Shown here one piece after another: positions 17,300 to 25,864 of a stretch of 64,000 nucleotides of DNA (its first letter is position 1; each line of letters opens with the position of its first letter). The position numbers and the translations under genes are program-made. The DNA is from Chania fonticola_B (GTDB lineage: Bacteria; Pseudomonadota; Gammaproteobacteria; Enterobacterales; Enterobacteriaceae), in NCBI RefSeq assembly GCF_048537545.1, contig NZ_CP183218.1. One strand, written 5' to 3'. The notes under the pieces were generated by a model that did no database searches, was not told the origin of the DNA, and saw nothing but the letters and a program-made list of their open reading frames with translations.

Positions 17300-17515
17300 G
17301 ACCGTTCCCTGTGCGTGATGGTTAGAGACTGTCATGGCAGAGTAACTCAGCAGAATAGTAGGTCAATTTGCGATCGTTAATTTATTAATGAATATCACAA
17401 TAAATTTACATTTAAGCATGTAGAATCAATTTAAATGGTTGAAATATAGAATTACCGTGTAATTTTTCGAATGATGTAGATATTAATAATTTTATTTGTG
17501 AGTGATGTGCTCTCT

Positions 17516-17693
17516 CCCTCACCCCAACCCTCTCCCCAAGGAGAGGGAGCTAGCCCGGAGTTGTGAATAGGGGCAGTGTAGAACTGTGACTATGGAAGCA
17601 GAGGGTGTTGATACGAAGTTACAGTCAGGCGAAGGAGCAAATCGTGGCACATTCGGTCCCCTCTCCCTGTGGGAGAGGGTTAGGGTGAGGGGT
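17516..17693. repeat. Large palindromic intergenic repeat unit, orientation 2
   Basis: The arm at 17516-17551 is the reverse complement of the right arm at 4330-4364. The arm at 17655-17693 is the reverse complement of the left arm at 4096-4133. The element is therefore the same two-armed unit turned round, with a shorter and diverged middle. The rest of the gene-free stretch 17300-17515 is strongly A+T-rich and shows no other recognisable element. Confidence 0.75.
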
Positions 17694-17709
17694 ATGTAGA
17701 TTGCTAATG

Positions 17710-18213
17710 TTAAAGCGCTTTCAGCATGGTGACTTCGCAGTCACCGTGGCCGGTATTGCCCATGGCACAGTCGATATGCTCAAAACCAAGATGCTCATAC
17801 AGACCGATCGCCTGCTGCAACGTGGCGGTGGTTTCCAGATAACAACGGCCGAATCCCTGTTGGCGGGCAAACTCCAGCGCCTGCAGCGCCAGGCGTTTTG
17901 CCAAACCTTTGCCACGCAGTACCGGTAGGAAATACATTTTCTGTAATTCGCAGACGTCGGCTTCCCCGCCTTGCAGCGGCGCAACGCCACCCCCACCGGC
18001 AATCTGACCGTCTATCTCCACCACCCAGTAGGCACTGCGCGGTTGGCTATAGAGTTGGAACAAGGCGTCCAGATTGGGATCGGAAACGGTATAACCCTTA
18101 TCCGCCGTCAGGCCATGCTCGGCGGAGACTTCGCGAATGACGTGAGCAATCGCGGCGTTGTCCTCGGCCGTGATTGGGCGTACCAGAAGACGCACTGGGG
18201 TAGCTGTTGTCAT
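17710..18213 (-). CDS. yjgM: GNAT-family N-acetyltransferase (YjgM-like)
   Basis: A 167-residue acetyltransferase. The acetyl-CoA-binding motif A is LQKMYFLPVLRGKGLAKRLA near residue 95, followed by CYLETTATLQQAIGLYEHLGF. Text such as VIREVSAEHGLTADKGYTV, length and position before valS match E. coli YjgM. The substrate is not known to me. The ATG at 18213 was chosen for its GGTGAG spacing and family length; an ATG 15 bases upstream is possible. Confidence 0.85.
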   Translation of the reverse strand: MTTATPVRLLVRPITAEDNAAIAHVIREVSAEHGLTADKGYTVSDPNLDALFQLYSQPRSAYWVVEIDGQIAGGGGVAPLQGGEADVCELQKMYFLPVLRGKGLAKRLALQALEFARQQGFGRCYLETTATLQQAIGLYEHLGFEHIDCAMGNTGHGDCEVTMLKAL

Positions 18214-18331
18214 GTTTTTACTCACCATCAAAGGGAACCTGAAGGGCCCCGGAATTTCGTTGTTATTACGGAATGCACCGCATCAATAATACTTTGTAAT
18301 AACACTTAAGCCTGGCCCTTGGCAATGCCGA

Positions 18332-18367
18332 TAAAAAAACAGCGGGGAAAAATCACCCGCTGTTTTT
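18332..18367 (-). terminator. Terminator after valS
   Basis: Stem AACAGCGGG / CCCGCTGTT flanked by A and T runs, 18 bases after the valS stop. It can work in both directions. Confidence 0.85.
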
Positions 18368-18384
18368 GATCGGTAGCTCGCAGA

Positions 18385-21261
18385 TTACAGCGCGGCGATA
18401 GTCGCCTGCTGTTCCTGTAGCTTCAGCTTGCCTTCTTTGCAGGCTGCCAGACGCTCACGCTCTTTGGCCACTACCGCTTCCGGTGCGCGAGCCACAAAGC
18501 CTTCGTTGGACAGCTTACCTTCAATAGACGCAATCTCACCATCCAGCTTGCCCATCTCTTTCGACAGGCGCGCGATTTCCGCATCCTTGTCGATAAAGCC
18601 AGCCATCGGGATCAGCAGTTCGGCACCGTCTACCAGCTTGGTGACCGAAACCGGGCCTTTCTCGCCTGCAGGCAGCAGGGTGATAGAGCTCAGGCGTGCC
18701 AGGCGTTCGATAAAGCTCTGGTTTTCCTGTACGCGGCGTTGGGCATCACCATTGGCGTTACGCAGCAGCACTTCCAGCTGTTTGCTTGGCGCGATGTTCA
18801 TCTCGGCGCGGATGTTACGCACCGCGATGATCGCCTGCTTGATCCATTCCAGATCGTTCAATGCCTGCTGGTCTTCCAGCGCGGCGTCGAAGGCCGGGAA
18901 CGGCTGCAGCATGATGGTGTCTGCGGTTTCACCGGTCAGAGGCTTGACGCGCTGCCAGATGGTTTCGGTGATAAATGGAATGATTGGGTGCGCCAGGCGC
19001 AGCAACGCTTCCAGCACGGTGATCAGCGTATTACGCGTGCCGCGCTGTTCCACTTCGCTGCCGTTGATCACGACCGGTTTGGTCAATTCCAGATACCAGT
19101 CGCAGAACTGGTTCCAGGTGAATTCGTACAGGATGCCCGCCGCGATATCGAAGCGATAGGTGTCCAGCGCCTCACGGTAGGCTTTCACCGTGCGGTTGAA
19201 TTCGGCCAGGATCCAGCGGTCGGCCAAGGAGAGCTGCATTTCGCCACCGTTGAAGCCGCAGTCGTGCGCTTCGGTGTTCATCAGTACAAAGCGGCTGGCG
19301 TTCCACAGCTTGTTACAGAAGTTGCGGTAGCCTTCCAGGCGCTTCATGTCCCAGTTGATGTCACGGCCAGTAGAGGCCAGTGCTGCCAGGGTGAAGCGCA
19401 GGGCGTCGGTGCCGTGCGGTTCGATGCCGTTCGGGAACTGCTTCTCGGTGCGCTTGCGGATTTTCTCTGCCAACTGCGGCTGCATCATGTTGCCGGTACG
19501 TTTCTCCAGCAGGTCTTCCAGCGAGATACCGTCAACCATATCCAGCGGATCGATGACGTTACCCTTCGACTTGGACATCTTCTGCCCTTCGTCGTCGCGG
19601 ATCAGGCCGGTCATGTACACGGTCTTGAACGGAACCTGCGGTTTGCCGTTTTCATCTTTGACGAAGTGCATGGTCAGCATGATCATGCGGGCAATCCAGA
19701 AGAAGATGATGTCGAAGCCGCTGACCAGCACGCTGGTCGGGTGGAAGGTCTTCAGATCTGGAGTCTGCTCTGGCCAACCCAGGGTCGAGAAGGTCCACAG
19801 GCCGGAGGAGAACCAGGTATCCAGCACGTCTTCGTCCTGGTTCAGCGCCACGTCGGCACCCAGGTTGTTTTCGCGGCGCACTTCTTCTTCGGTGCGGCCA
19901 ACGTACACTTTGCCTTCGGCGTCGTACCAGGCCGGGATGCGGTGGCCCCACCACAACTGACGGGAGATACACCAGTCCTGGATATCGCGCATCCAGCTGA
20001 AGTACATGTTTTCGTACTGCTTGGGCACGAACTGGATCTCACCTTGCTCAACCGCTTCCACCGCGACTTTCGCCAGCGGCGCGGTACGCACGTACCATTG
20101 GTCGGTCAGCATTGGCTCGATAACCACGCCGCCACGGTCGCCGTAAGGCACGGTCAGATCGTGAGGTTTGATCTCTTCCAGCAGGCCGAGTTCGTCAAAG
20201 GCGGCAACCACGGCTTTACGCGCAGCAAAGCGCTCCAGGCCACGGAACTGCTCTGGCAGCTCGCCGCTGTAGGCGGTGCTGGCTTCGCCCAGGGTATCGA
20301 ACACCTCTGCCACTTCGAGGATGTCACCGTCGAAGCTCAGGATATTGATCATCGGCAGGCCGTGACGCTTACCCACCTCATAGTCGTTGAAGTCGTGCGC
20401 CGGGGTGATTTTCACGCAGCCGGTGCCTTTCTCCATATCGGCGTGCTCGTCACCCACGATGCGGATGCGGCGGCCCACCAATGGCAGAATGATCTCTTTG
20501 CCAATCAGATCCTTGTAGCGTGGATCTTCCGGGTTTACCGCTACGCCGGTATCACCCAGCACGGTTTCCGGACGGGTGGTGGCAACCACCAGGTAGTCTT
20601 TGCCTTCCGCCGTTTTTGCCCCATCGGCCAGCGGATAGCGCAGGTGCCACATGGAACCTTTGGACTCGCGGTTTTCCACTTCCAGATCGGAGATGGCGGT
20701 GCGCAGTTTTGGATCCCAGTTCACCAGGCGTTTGCCACGGTAGATCAGGTCTTCTTTGTACAGGCGGACAAACACTTCTTTCACCGCGTTGGACAGGCCT
20801 TCATCCATGGTGAAGCGCTCGCGCTCCCAATCCACGGAGTTGCCCAGACGGCGCATCTGGCGGGTGATGGTGCCGCCGGACTCGTCCTTCCACTGCCAGA
20901 TTTTGTCGATAAACGCGTCGCGGCCATAATCATGGCGAGTTTTATTTTCTTCTGCGGCGATCTTGCGCTCAACCACCATCTGGGTCGCGATACCGGCATG
21001 GTCGGTACCGGCTTGCCACAGGGTATTTTTACCCTGCATGCGCTGGTAGCGGGTCATGGTGTCCATGATGGTCTGCTGGAACGCGTGGCCCATATGCAGG
21101 CTGCCGGTAACGTTCGGCGGCGGGATCATGATGCAGAAACTTTCCTGGCTGGTATCGCCATTCGGTTTGAAATAGCCCTGGCTTTCCCAGTGATCGTACA
21201 ACTTCTGTTCGATCTGGGTTGGGTCATAGGCGGTATCGAGATCGGTGTTGGTCTTTTCCAT
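18385..21261 (-). CDS. valS: Valyl-tRNA synthetase
   Basis: A 958-residue class I aminoacyl-tRNA synthetase (E. coli 951) that charges tRNA-Val in the cytosol. The HIGH-type motif is HMGH at 56-59, after PPPNVTGSL. The editing (CP1) domain spans about 200-400, KMSKSKGNVIDP lies near 560, and a C-terminal coiled coil (residues about 890-955) has the family's Arg/Lys/Glu-rich pattern. It lies 14 bases after holC, the usual holC-valS operon. Confidence 0.97.
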   Translation of the reverse strand: MEKTNTDLDTAYDPTQIEQKLYDHWESQGYFKPNGDTSQESFCIMIPPPNVTGSLHMGHAFQQTIMDTMTRYQRMQGKNTLWQAGTDHAGIATQMVVERKIAAEENKTRHDYGRDAFIDKIWQWKDESGGTITRQMRRLGNSVDWERERFTMDEGLSNAVKEVFVRLYKEDLIYRGKRLVNWDPKLRTAISDLEVENRESKGSMWHLRYPLADGAKTAEGKDYLVVATTRPETVLGDTGVAVNPEDPRYKDLIGKEIILPLVGRRIRIVGDEHADMEKGTGCVKITPAHDFNDYEVGKRHGLPMINILSFDGDILEVAEVFDTLGEASTAYSGELPEQFRGLERFAARKAVVAAFDELGLLEEIKPHDLTVPYGDRGGVVIEPMLTDQWYVRTAPLAKVAVEAVEQGEIQFVPKQYENMYFSWMRDIQDWCISRQLWWGHRIPAWYDAEGKVYVGRTEEEVRRENNLGADVALNQDEDVLDTWFSSGLWTFSTLGWPEQTPDLKTFHPTSVLVSGFDIIFFWIARMIMLTMHFVKDENGKPQVPFKTVYMTGLIRDDEGQKMSKSKGNVIDPLDMVDGISLEDLLEKRTGNMMQPQLAEKIRKRTEKQFPNGIEPHGTDALRFTLAALASTGRDINWDMKRLEGYRNFCNKLWNASRFVLMNTEAHDCGFNGGEMQLSLADRWILAEFNRTVKAYREALDTYRFDIAAGILYEFTWNQFCDWYLELTKPVVINGSEVEQRGTRNTLITVLEALLRLAHPIIPFITETIWQRVKPLTGETADTIMLQPFPAFDAALEDQQALNDLEWIKQAIIAVRNIRAEMNIAPSKQLEVLLRNANGDAQRRVQENQSFIERLARLSSITLLPAGEKGPVSVTKLVDGAELLIPMAGFIDKDAEIARLSKEMGKLDGEIASIEGKLSNEGFVARAPEAVVAKERERLAACKEGKLKLQEQQATIAAL

Positions 21262-21275
21262 TTTTATTTCAAGGT

Positions 21276-21725
21276 TCAGTTAGTTGGCGGCGTGGCCGTG
21301 GTCAAATGGAAGCCGACGCTGCGATAGGCTTTGTAACGTTCGCGCGCCAACTGTTTCAAGGTGTCTTCGTAAGGGACGAAGTCTACCACTTCATGGAAAG
21401 CAGTAGCAAAATCTGCAAACTGCGGCAGCAGGGCGATCAGCAGATCGCGCGGGGCATTGCCGCGTTTACCTGGCCAGCACAGCTCGACCGGGGCGCCAAA
21501 GTTTGGCCCTTCCCCTGCCAGGTTGTGCGGTACAAATTGGTGTGGCTCACGTTGCCACAGGGCTTCGTCCAGCCGCTGGGCCTGCTCCTGGCTTTCACAG
21601 GCGATCAGCACCCGCTTGCCAGCGCGCCATCTTTCGGCGGCAACGGCACAGGCCACAGCCTCGTGTGCACTGAGCGCACCAGCGGGTTCTGCGTGTTCAA
21701 GAAGGTAGAACGTTGCCTGTTTCAT
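21276..21725 (-). CDS. holC: DNA polymerase III chi subunit
   Basis: A 149-residue protein (E. coli 147) starting MKQATFYLLEH. The chi subunit links the clamp-loader complex to SSB through a conserved basic pocket. LIACESQEQAQRLDEALW and PHNLAGEG are characteristic. It sits between pepA and valS as in E. coli; a terminator upstream suggests a separate promoter from pepA. Confidence 0.95.
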   Translation of the reverse strand: MKQATFYLLEHAEPAGALSAHEAVACAVAAERWRAGKRVLIACESQEQAQRLDEALWQREPHQFVPHNLAGEGPNFGAPVELCWPGKRGNAPRDLLIALLPQFADFATAFHEVVDFVPYEDTLKQLARERYKAYRSVGFHLTTATPPTN

Positions 21726-21742
21726 GATTCAATTCACCGTGG

Positions 21743-21776
21743 CCAAAAAATGTAAGGGCACAGCGTGCTGTGCCCT
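21743..21776 (-). terminator. Terminator after pepA
   Basis: On the minus strand, AGGGCACAGC / GCTGTGCCCT forms a 10-bp stem followed by TTACATTTTTT, 30 bases after the pepA stop. Confidence 0.8.
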
Positions 21777-21806
21777 CGGTGATTATACCTGAATTACCGC
21801 GCGGAT

Positions 21807-23318
21807 TTAATCGTCGCCGTTTAGACCAGCACGATTGAGCAGGAACTGCGCCAGCAGGGCTACCGGGCGGCCAGTGGCCCCTTTGGCCTTGCCGGAGCGC
21901 CAGGCGGTACCGGCGATGTCCAGGTGCGCCCAGCTGTACTTGCGGGTAAAGCGTGAAAGGAAGCACGCGGCGGTGATGGCACCACCTGGGCGGCCGCCGA
22001 TGTTGGCCATATCCGCAAAGTTGGAATCCAACTGCTCGTAATACTCGTCGGCCATCGGCAAGCGCCACGCACGGTCACCCGATTGCTCGGAAGCGCCGAT
22101 CAGCTCGTGAGCCAGCGGGTTGTGGTTCGACATCAGGCCGGTGATGTGGTGGCCCAGTGCGATCACGCATGCACCGGTCAGTGTGGCGATATCAATCACC
22201 AGCTCTGGCTCGAAACGTTCCACGTAGGTGAGGGTATCGCACAGCACCAGGCGGCCTTCGGCGTCGGTGTTCAGCACTTCTACCGTCTGGCCCGACATGG
22301 TGGTCAGCACATCGCCTGGGCGATAGGCACGTCCGCCGGGCATGTTTTCACAGCCAGCCAGCACGCCGATCACGTTCAGCGGCAGGTTCAGTTCTGCCAC
22401 CACACGCATGACGCCGTATACGGTAGCCGCACCGCACATGTCGTATTTCATCTCGTCCATGCCGTCGGCCGGTTTGATCGAGATGCCGCCGGAATCGAAG
22501 GTCAACCCTTTGCCTACCAGCACGATCGGCTTAGCGTCCGGGTTAGGATTTCCCTTATATTCCATCACCGACATCAGCGATTCATTTTGCGAACCGGCAC
22601 CGACCGCCAGATAGGCGTTCATCCCCAGCTCTTTCATCTGCTGTTCGCCGATGACGCGGGTGGTGATGTGGGTGCTGAAGGCATCGGCCAACTGACGTGC
22701 CTGTGAGGCCAGATAACCGGCGTTACAGATGTTTGGTGGCATATTGCCGAGATCTTTGGCGGCCTTGATGCCAGAAGCCACGGCCAGGCCGTGCTGGATG
22801 GCACGTTCACCGCTGGTCAGTTCGCGGCGGGTTGGCACGTTGAACACCATTTTACGCAGCGGGCGACGTGGCTCCACCTTGTTGCTCTTCAACTGATCGA
22901 AGGTGTAGAGCGTTTCTTTGGCAGTTTCTACCGCCTGGCGCACCTTCCAGTAAGTATTGCGGCCTTTGACGTGCAGTTCTGTCAGGAAGCAGACGGCCTC
23001 CATGGAACCGGTGTCGTTAAGGGTATTGATGGTTTTCTGGATCACCTGCTTGTACTGGCGTTCATCGAGCTCGCGCTCTTTGCCACAGCCAATCAGCAGG
23101 ATGCGTTCGGAGAGAATGTTCGGCACATGGTGCAGCAGTAACGTCTGCCCGACTTTGCCTTCCAGTTCGCCCCGGCGCAGTAGTGCGCTGATATAACCAT
23201 CACTGATTTTGTCGAGCTGTTCTGCGATAGGTGACAGGCGGCGTGGTTCGAAAACACCTACTACAATACAGGCGCTGCGCTGTTTTTCCGGGCTACCGCT
23301 TTTTACACTGAACTCCAT
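21807..23318 (-). CDS. pepA: Leucyl aminopeptidase A
   Basis: A 503-residue dizinc M17 aminopeptidase, the same length as E. coli PepA. It also acts as a DNA-binding cofactor in Xer recombination at cer and in carAB control. Visible are VGKGLTFDSGGISIKP near 270 (metal-binding Lys and Asp), the signature NTDAEGRL near 349-356, and the C-terminal half with GGRPGGAITAACFL. It begins MEFSVKSGSPEKQRSACIVVGVFE. It is divergent from lptF across 280 bases. Confidence 0.97.
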   Translation of the reverse strand: MEFSVKSGSPEKQRSACIVVGVFEPRRLSPIAEQLDKISDGYISALLRRGELEGKVGQTLLLHHVPNILSERILLIGCGKERELDERQYKQVIQKTINTLNDTGSMEAVCFLTELHVKGRNTYWKVRQAVETAKETLYTFDQLKSNKVEPRRPLRKMVFNVPTRRELTSGERAIQHGLAVASGIKAAKDLGNMPPNICNAGYLASQARQLADAFSTHITTRVIGEQQMKELGMNAYLAVGAGSQNESLMSVMEYKGNPNPDAKPIVLVGKGLTFDSGGISIKPADGMDEMKYDMCGAATVYGVMRVVAELNLPLNVIGVLAGCENMPGGRAYRPGDVLTTMSGQTVEVLNTDAEGRLVLCDTLTYVERFEPELVIDIATLTGACVIALGHHITGLMSNHNPLAHELIGASEQSGDRAWRLPMADEYYEQLDSNFADMANIGGRPGGAITAACFLSRFTRKYSWAHLDIAGTAWRSGKAKGATGRPVALLAQFLLNRAGLNGDD

Positions 23319-23598
23319 GCACTCTCCTGAATCTTAAAGACAACGACGAAAGCTACGGCTAGAATGATCTGCTCCGCCAAGATCTTCCGTCATTGAGTTA
23401 ACTAACTAGGTTAACCTGAACGGCGTAAACGTTCTGTTTTGGCTACTATAGGTCTGTTCCTATAGGAAGGCCAAACAGCTTGATGTTCTAATACTATTTT
23501 AGCTGTGAAGGTTGCCACATGATGAGAAAAAATGGCGGATTAGCGATGAAACTATCGATTTTCCTGCAAAAAGACAAGTTTTCACAGGCGTAATAAGC

Positions 23599-24693
23599 GT
23601 GATCATCATTAGATATCTGGTACGGGAAACGCTGAAGAGCCAAATTGCCATCCTGTTTATCCTGCTTCTGATCTTCTTTTGTCAGAACCTGGTCAGGGTG
23701 TTAGGTGATGCGGTCGACGGCAATATCCCGACAAATTTAGTCTTATCCCTACTTGCATTGGGTGTGCCGAAGATGGCGCAGCTAATCTTGCCCTTAAGCC
23801 TGTTTCTTGGCCTCTTGATGACGCTTGGACGGTTGTATACCGAAAGCGAAATCACCGTTATGCACGCCTGCGGTCTGGGGAAACGGACCCTGATCATTGC
23901 CGCGATGGTGTTGGCGATCTTTACCTCGGCGGTGGCTGCGGTAAACGTCTTCTGGGTCGGGCCATGGGCGGCCAGCCATCAGGACGAAGTGATTGCCGAA
24001 GCCAAAGCCAACCCCAGCATTGCCGGGCTGGCTGAAGGGCAGTTCCAACCCTCACAGGATGGTAACGCTGTGCTGTTTGTCGGCAGCGTAAAGGGCAACA
24101 CCTTCAACGACGTGTTCCTGGCGCAGCTACGCCCGAACGGTAACCAACGCCCTTCGGTAGTGGTGGCCGAGCATGGAATGATCAATCAGGGTCGCGACGG
24201 ATCGCAGGTTGTCACCCTGGACAAAGGCACCCGATTTGAAGGCACCGCGCTGCTGCGTGATTTCCGCATTACCGACTTCACCGACTATAAAGCGGTTATC
24301 GGCCATCAGTCGGTCACTATCGATAATACCCAGTCCGAGCAGATGTCGATGCGCACGCTGTGGGAATCGAATGAACCGGATGCGCGCGCCGAATTCCACT
24401 GGCGTCTGACGCTGGTGGTTTCCGTGGTGCTGATGGCGCTGCTGGTGGTGCCGCTTAGCGTGGTCAACCCGCGCCAAGGCCGAGTGCTGAGCATGTTGCC
24501 AGCGATGCTGCTGTATCTGATCTTCTTCCTGCTGCAGACCTCGCTGCGTTCCAATGCCGGTAAGGGCAAGCTGGATCCGTTGGTGTGGATGTGGCTGGTG
24601 AACCTGGCGTACTTCGCGATTGCTCTGGCACTTAACCTGTGGGATACCGTGCCGATGCGCAAACTGCGTGCACGCCTGAGAGGAGCGGCCTGA
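23599..24693 (+). CDS. lptF: LPS export ABC transporter permease LptF
   Basis: A 365-residue inner-membrane permease. With LptG and LptB2 it extracts LPS and passes it to LptC. Three hydrophobic helices lie at the N-terminus (about 10-120) and three at the C-terminus (about 265-355), around a periplasmic beta-jellyroll. The GTG at 23599 (VIIIRYLVRETLKSQ) is used rather than upstream in-frame codons because E. coli lptF also starts with GTG at this exact residue. The stop overlaps the lptG start by one base. Confidence 0.95.
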   Translation: MIIIRYLVRETLKSQIAILFILLLIFFCQNLVRVLGDAVDGNIPTNLVLSLLALGVPKMAQLILPLSLFLGLLMTLGRLYTESEITVMHACGLGKRTLIIAAMVLAIFTSAVAAVNVFWVGPWAASHQDEVIAEAKANPSIAGLAEGQFQPSQDGNAVLFVGSVKGNTFNDVFLAQLRPNGNQRPSVVVAEHGMINQGRDGSQVVTLDKGTRFEGTALLRDFRITDFTDYKAVIGHQSVTIDNTQSEQMSMRTLWESNEPDARAEFHWRLTLVVSVVLMALLVVPLSVVNPRQGRVLSMLPAMLLYLIFFLLQTSLRSNAGKGKLDPLVWMWLVNLAYFAIALALNLWDTVPMRKLRARLRGAA

Positions 24694-25763
24694 TGTTTGG
24701 TGTACTGGACCGTTATATCGGTAAAACGATTTTCAACACCATCATGATGACGCTGTTCATGCTGGTTTCGCTTTCCGGCATCATCAAGTTTGTCGATCAG
24801 CTGCGTAAAGTCGGGCAGGGTGAATACTCGGCGCTGGGTGCGGGGGTTTATACCCTGCTCAGCGTGCCAAAGGATATTGAGATCTTCTTCCCTATGGCGG
24901 CGCTGCTAGGGGCATTGCTCGGTTTGGGCACCCTGGCTACGCGTAGCGAACTGGTGGTAATGCAAGCTTCTGGCTTCACCCGGCTGCAGATTGCTGGGTC
25001 GGTGATGAAAACCGCTATTCCGCTGGTCTTGCTGACGATGGCAATCGGCGAATGGGTGGCACCGCAGGGCGAACAGATGGCGCGTAACTACCGCGCACAG
25101 CAGATGTACGGCGGCTCACTGCTTTCCACCAAGAGCGGCCTGTGGGCGAAGGACGGCAACGACTTTATCTACATCGAACGGGTGGCGGGTGAAAAAGAGC
25201 TGGCTGGCGTCAACATTTACCACTTCAACGATCAGCGCCGGTTAGAGACGGTTCGCTATGCCGGTACCGCAGATTTTGAAGACGGCGCGTGGCAGCTTTC
25301 GCAGGTGGATACTTCCGATCTGACCAATCCGAATCAGGTCACCAGTACCCAGACGCTGACCGGGGTGTGGAAAACCAACCTGACCCCGGACAAGCTGGGC
25401 GTGGTGGCGTTGGATCCGGATTCGCTTTCCATCAGCGGCTTGCACAACTATGTGAAGTACCTCAAGCAGAGTGGCCAGGAGGCCAGCCGTTATCAGCTGA
25501 ATATGTGGAGCAAGATCTTCTCGCCGCTGTCGGTGGCGGTGATGATGCTGATGGCGCTGTCGTTTATCTTTGGCCCGCTGCGTAGCGTGCCGATGGGCGT
25601 GCGAGTGGTGATCGGTATCAGCTTCGGCTTCCTGTTCTACGTGCTGGATCAGATCTTCGGCCCGCTGAGCATGGTGTACAGCATGCCGCCAATTCTGGGT
25701 GCCCTGTTGCCAAGCTTGCTGTTCCTGTTGATCAGCCTTGTTTTGCTGCTGAAGCGGAAATAG
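24693..25763 (+). CDS. lptG: LPS export ABC transporter permease LptG
   Basis: A 356-residue partner of LptF with the same architecture: three helices, periplasmic jellyroll (about 130-260), three helices. It begins MFGVLDRYIGKTIF, close to E. coli LptG. TGATG joins it to lptF, so translation is coupled. A weak hairpin at 25834-25860 may end the operon. Confidence 0.95.
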   Translation: MFGVLDRYIGKTIFNTIMMTLFMLVSLSGIIKFVDQLRKVGQGEYSALGAGVYTLLSVPKDIEIFFPMAALLGALLGLGTLATRSELVVMQASGFTRLQIAGSVMKTAIPLVLLTMAIGEWVAPQGEQMARNYRAQQMYGGSLLSTKSGLWAKDGNDFIYIERVAGEKELAGVNIYHFNDQRRLETVRYAGTADFEDGAWQLSQVDTSDLTNPNQVTSTQTLTGVWKTNLTPDKLGVVALDPDSLSISGLHNYVKYLKQSGQEASRYQLNMWSKIFSPLSVAVMMLMALSFIFGPLRSVPMGVRVVIGISFGFLFYVLDQIFGPLSMVYSMPPILGALLPSLLFLLISLVLLLKRK

Positions 25764-25833
25764 TCAGGCCCAATAGACTGGGTCTGTATGCAAATCAAAG
25801 CCGCGATGTGTTAGTCACCGGAGCAGAGGAAAG

Positions 25834-25860
25834 ACGGGTGGGAGAGATCCTGCCCGTTTT
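25834..25860. terminator. Weak terminator-like hairpin between lptG and the GH28 gene
   Basis: Short stem ACGGG / CCCGT with an internal GGGA/TCCT pairing and TTTT after it, in the 101-base gap between two convergent genes. Confidence 0.45.
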
Positions 25861-25864
25861 TCGC

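Noticed and set aside
18739..21327. An 862-codon open frame antisense to valS
   Set aside because: It is the mirror of a highly expressed G+C-rich gene with strong codon bias, has no family resemblance and no ribosome site.
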